NCBI GenBank assembly: GCA_017550165.1
Contig: JAFZQH010000038.1
Span: 1-32,057 of the forward strand
Direction of reading: 5' to 3'
DNA from: Lachnospiraceae bacterium
Lineage (GTDB): Bacteria > Bacillota > Clostridia > Lachnospirales > Lachnospiraceae
Length of the DNA stretch: 32,057 bases
The position numbers and the translations under genes were made by a program. Below the pieces are notes generated by a model. The model was given only the letters and a program-made list of their open reading frames with translations, made no database searches and had not been told where the DNA came from. Positions 30,975 through 32,057 of this stretch are shown piece after piece (the first letter of the stretch is position 1; the number at the start of each line of letters is the position of its first letter).

Positions 30975-31814
30975 ATGCCTGAGATAAGAGGGATTAAAAG
31001 AATAATATGCGCATTTCTGATCCTTGCTATGTCCGGCCTGATGTTTACAGGCTGCGATATAACAAGGGAGTTAAGGACGCACTATACAAAGGAAGAAGCC
31101 GAGGAAGAAATGAAGACCGGAGCGAAAAAGATGGAGGAATGGATAGGTGTAAACTGTCCGAAGGGAAAGGTTATATCCATGGAGAACAGCTTCTGTCAGC
31201 TTACCGGCGGACCCATATTCCTGTCAGGTTTTGTAGAGGGAGAATTCTCAGACGGCAGGAAAACCTACGGATACCTGATGAATGTGAAGAAAGGGGACCT
31301 GTATCTTGACCCCGGGAAAAAAATGAGACAGGAGTTTTATGATGAATGCAGCACCCTTATAAAAGAGAGTCTCGGAGTGGGTGAACTGGTCATGGATAAG
31401 AATGGATACAGCAATATGTCATTCGTGCTATCAATGGGAGCGGAAGATAGTATCATAAATAACAAAGCTGATAAACTGGGAACCAAAAAAGACGACGCCC
31501 TTAAGGAAGGTGCAATGAACTCGTGGTTTTCCAAAGAAGAGAAAATCATGCATCTGCCGGTCTCTCTCGTGCTTTCCGCCGGAAATGTGCGGGATTATGT
31601 CAGGGATAAGGACCGAAAAGATCTGATCCTAGTCACGATAAATGCTTATGTACCCGAAGGAACCGATCTGTCGCGTTTTACGGTTAAGAATATAGAGAGA
31701 ATTGAAAAAGATCACGGCATATATTTTAAGAGACTGATCTTAAATACAGACAAAGAGAGCATGGATCTCAGCCAAAACGGGGACGAAAGAAGCGTTTCCC
31801 TATCAAAGAATTAA
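30975..31814 (+). CDS. Predicted lipoprotein of unknown function
   Basis: The only plus-strand gene. 279 residues with a lipoprotein signal: basic start, hydrophobic IICAFLILAMSGLMF, lipobox FTGC with Cys27 as the lipidated residue, so it should be anchored to the outer face of the membrane. The mature part is charged, with a helical start (TKEEAEEEMKTGAKKMEEW) and later beta-like stretches (GFVEGEFSDGRKTYGYLMNV, LPVSLVLSAGNVRDYV, DLILVTINAYVPEGTDL). No known domain is recognised. AAAGGAG lies 9 nt upstream. It sits between two surface-protein genes pointing the other way, so a cell-surface role is likely but unproven. Confidence 0.8.
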   Translation: MPEIRGIKRIICAFLILAMSGLMFTGCDITRELRTHYTKEEAEEEMKTGAKKMEEWIGVNCPKGKVISMENSFCQLTGGPIFLSGFVEGEFSDGRKTYGYLMNVKKGDLYLDPGKKMRQEFYDECSTLIKESLGVGELVMDKNGYSNMSFVLSMGAEDSIINNKADKLGTKKDDALKEGAMNSWFSKEEKIMHLPVSLVLSAGNVRDYVRDKDRKDLILVTINAYVPEGTDLSRFTVKNIERIEKDHGIYFKRLILNTDKESMDLSQNGDERSVSLSKN

Positions 31815-31843
31815 TCGGCCTTTAAAATCGTGTTTTACTTTAT

Positions 31844-31880
31844 AAGAGAGGTGGCGTCCTGCGACGCCACCTCTCTTTCT
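31844..31880. terminator. Bidirectional terminator between convergent genes
   Basis: AAGAGAGGTGGCGTC-CTGC-GACGCCACCTCTCTT, a perfect 15-bp stem followed by a T-rich tail on the plus strand and an AT-rich tail on the minus strand. It separates the lipoprotein gene from the converging partial gene. Confidence 0.9.
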
Positions 31881-32057
31881 TTATTTAACCTGTATGGTCT
31901 GGGTCAGGCTTACGCTTTTTGCTTTGTAGTTGGTGCCTCCGGCGGCTGTTACCCGGAACTTGACTTTGTATTTGCCTTTGGCAAGTCCCTTGGGTACTGT
32001 GATGCTGCCGTTATTCGTGTTAAATATTACCTTATCGCTGCTGCCGGGAAGAGCCTC
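31881..32057 (-). CDS. C-terminal fragment of a second Lys-rich surface protein
   Basis: The last 58 codons only; the gene runs off the right edge. The peptide ends [20 protein letters not shown] then TIQVK, nearly the same as the end of the surface protein at 28986. It is therefore the C-terminal module of a paralogue with the same basic beta-rich repeat. The upstream domains are not visible, so the function of the full protein cannot be given. Confidence 0.88.
   Translation of the reverse strand, partial: EALPGSSDKVIFNTNNGSITVPKGLAKGKYKVKFRVTAAGGTNYKAKSVSLTQTIQVK
31881..32057. repeat. Direct repeat, copy B
   Basis: Matches 28986-29162 in the same orientation, with about 20 differences by hand alignment. 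It may extend beyond the window edge. Confidence 0.9.

Noticed and set aside
1-32057. CRISPR array, tRNA or rRNA genes
   Set aside because: No regularly spaced repeats of CRISPR type and no tRNA- or rRNA-like sequence were seen in any gap.

Overview
This 32 kb window looks like chromosomal DNA from a low-to-mid GC Firmicute of class Clostridia, most likely family Lachnospiraceae. The evidence is strong AGGAGG-type ribosome binding sites, sigma-A type TTGACA/TATAAT promoters, a eukaryote-like (type 2) isoleucyl-tRNA synthetase, small DUF6462-like and DUF6145-like proteins typical of that family, a SleB-type cell-wall hydrolase, and lysine-rich surface-protein repeats common in Lachnospiraceae. 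Nearly every gene is on the minus strand; one lipoprotein gene is on the plus strand. No tRNA, rRNA or CRISPR array was seen.

Region 1 (1-3780) looks accessory. It holds, in transcription order, two tandem DUF6462-like genes, parA, parB, a small membrane protein, an orphan nucleotidyltransferase with its own promoter, and the start of an EamA-type transporter. ParAB with DUF6462 genes is the kind of maintenance module found on integrative elements and plasmids. It is separated from lysS by about 280 bp of repeat-rich noncoding DNA, a plausible element boundary. A perfect 12-bp inverted repeat lies inside parB.

Region 2 (3780-16750) is housekeeping. greA-lysS has an excellent promoter. Next come argF-birA-DUF6145-coaX-dusB (arginine, biotin attachment, CoA and tRNA modification), a separately promoted SH3/SleB hydrolase, and dnaE-pfkA-rRNA methyltransferase. 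The phosphofructokinase has an unusual Lys/Ala-rich N-terminal tail.

Region 3 (16750-17228) has no recognised gene. It carries a nested, rod-like set of inverted repeats, a second hairpin, a terminator and two tiny ORFs. This is the best candidate in the window for an undescribed structured RNA or small-peptide locus.

Region 4 (17229-25680) reads pncB, natA-like, natB-like, pucR-like, ileS and looks like one co-directional run. It covers NAD salvage, an ABC exporter, a regulator and Ile-tRNA charging.

Region 5 (25810-32057) has an alanine/glycine:Na+ symporter gene, a large imperfect palindrome (about 160 bp), tyrS with a hairpin leader, a secreted multi-domain surface protein, a divergent lipoprotein gene, and the 3' end of a second surface protein. 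The C-terminal module of that second protein is a near copy of the first's, so the lipoprotein locus sits between direct repeats.
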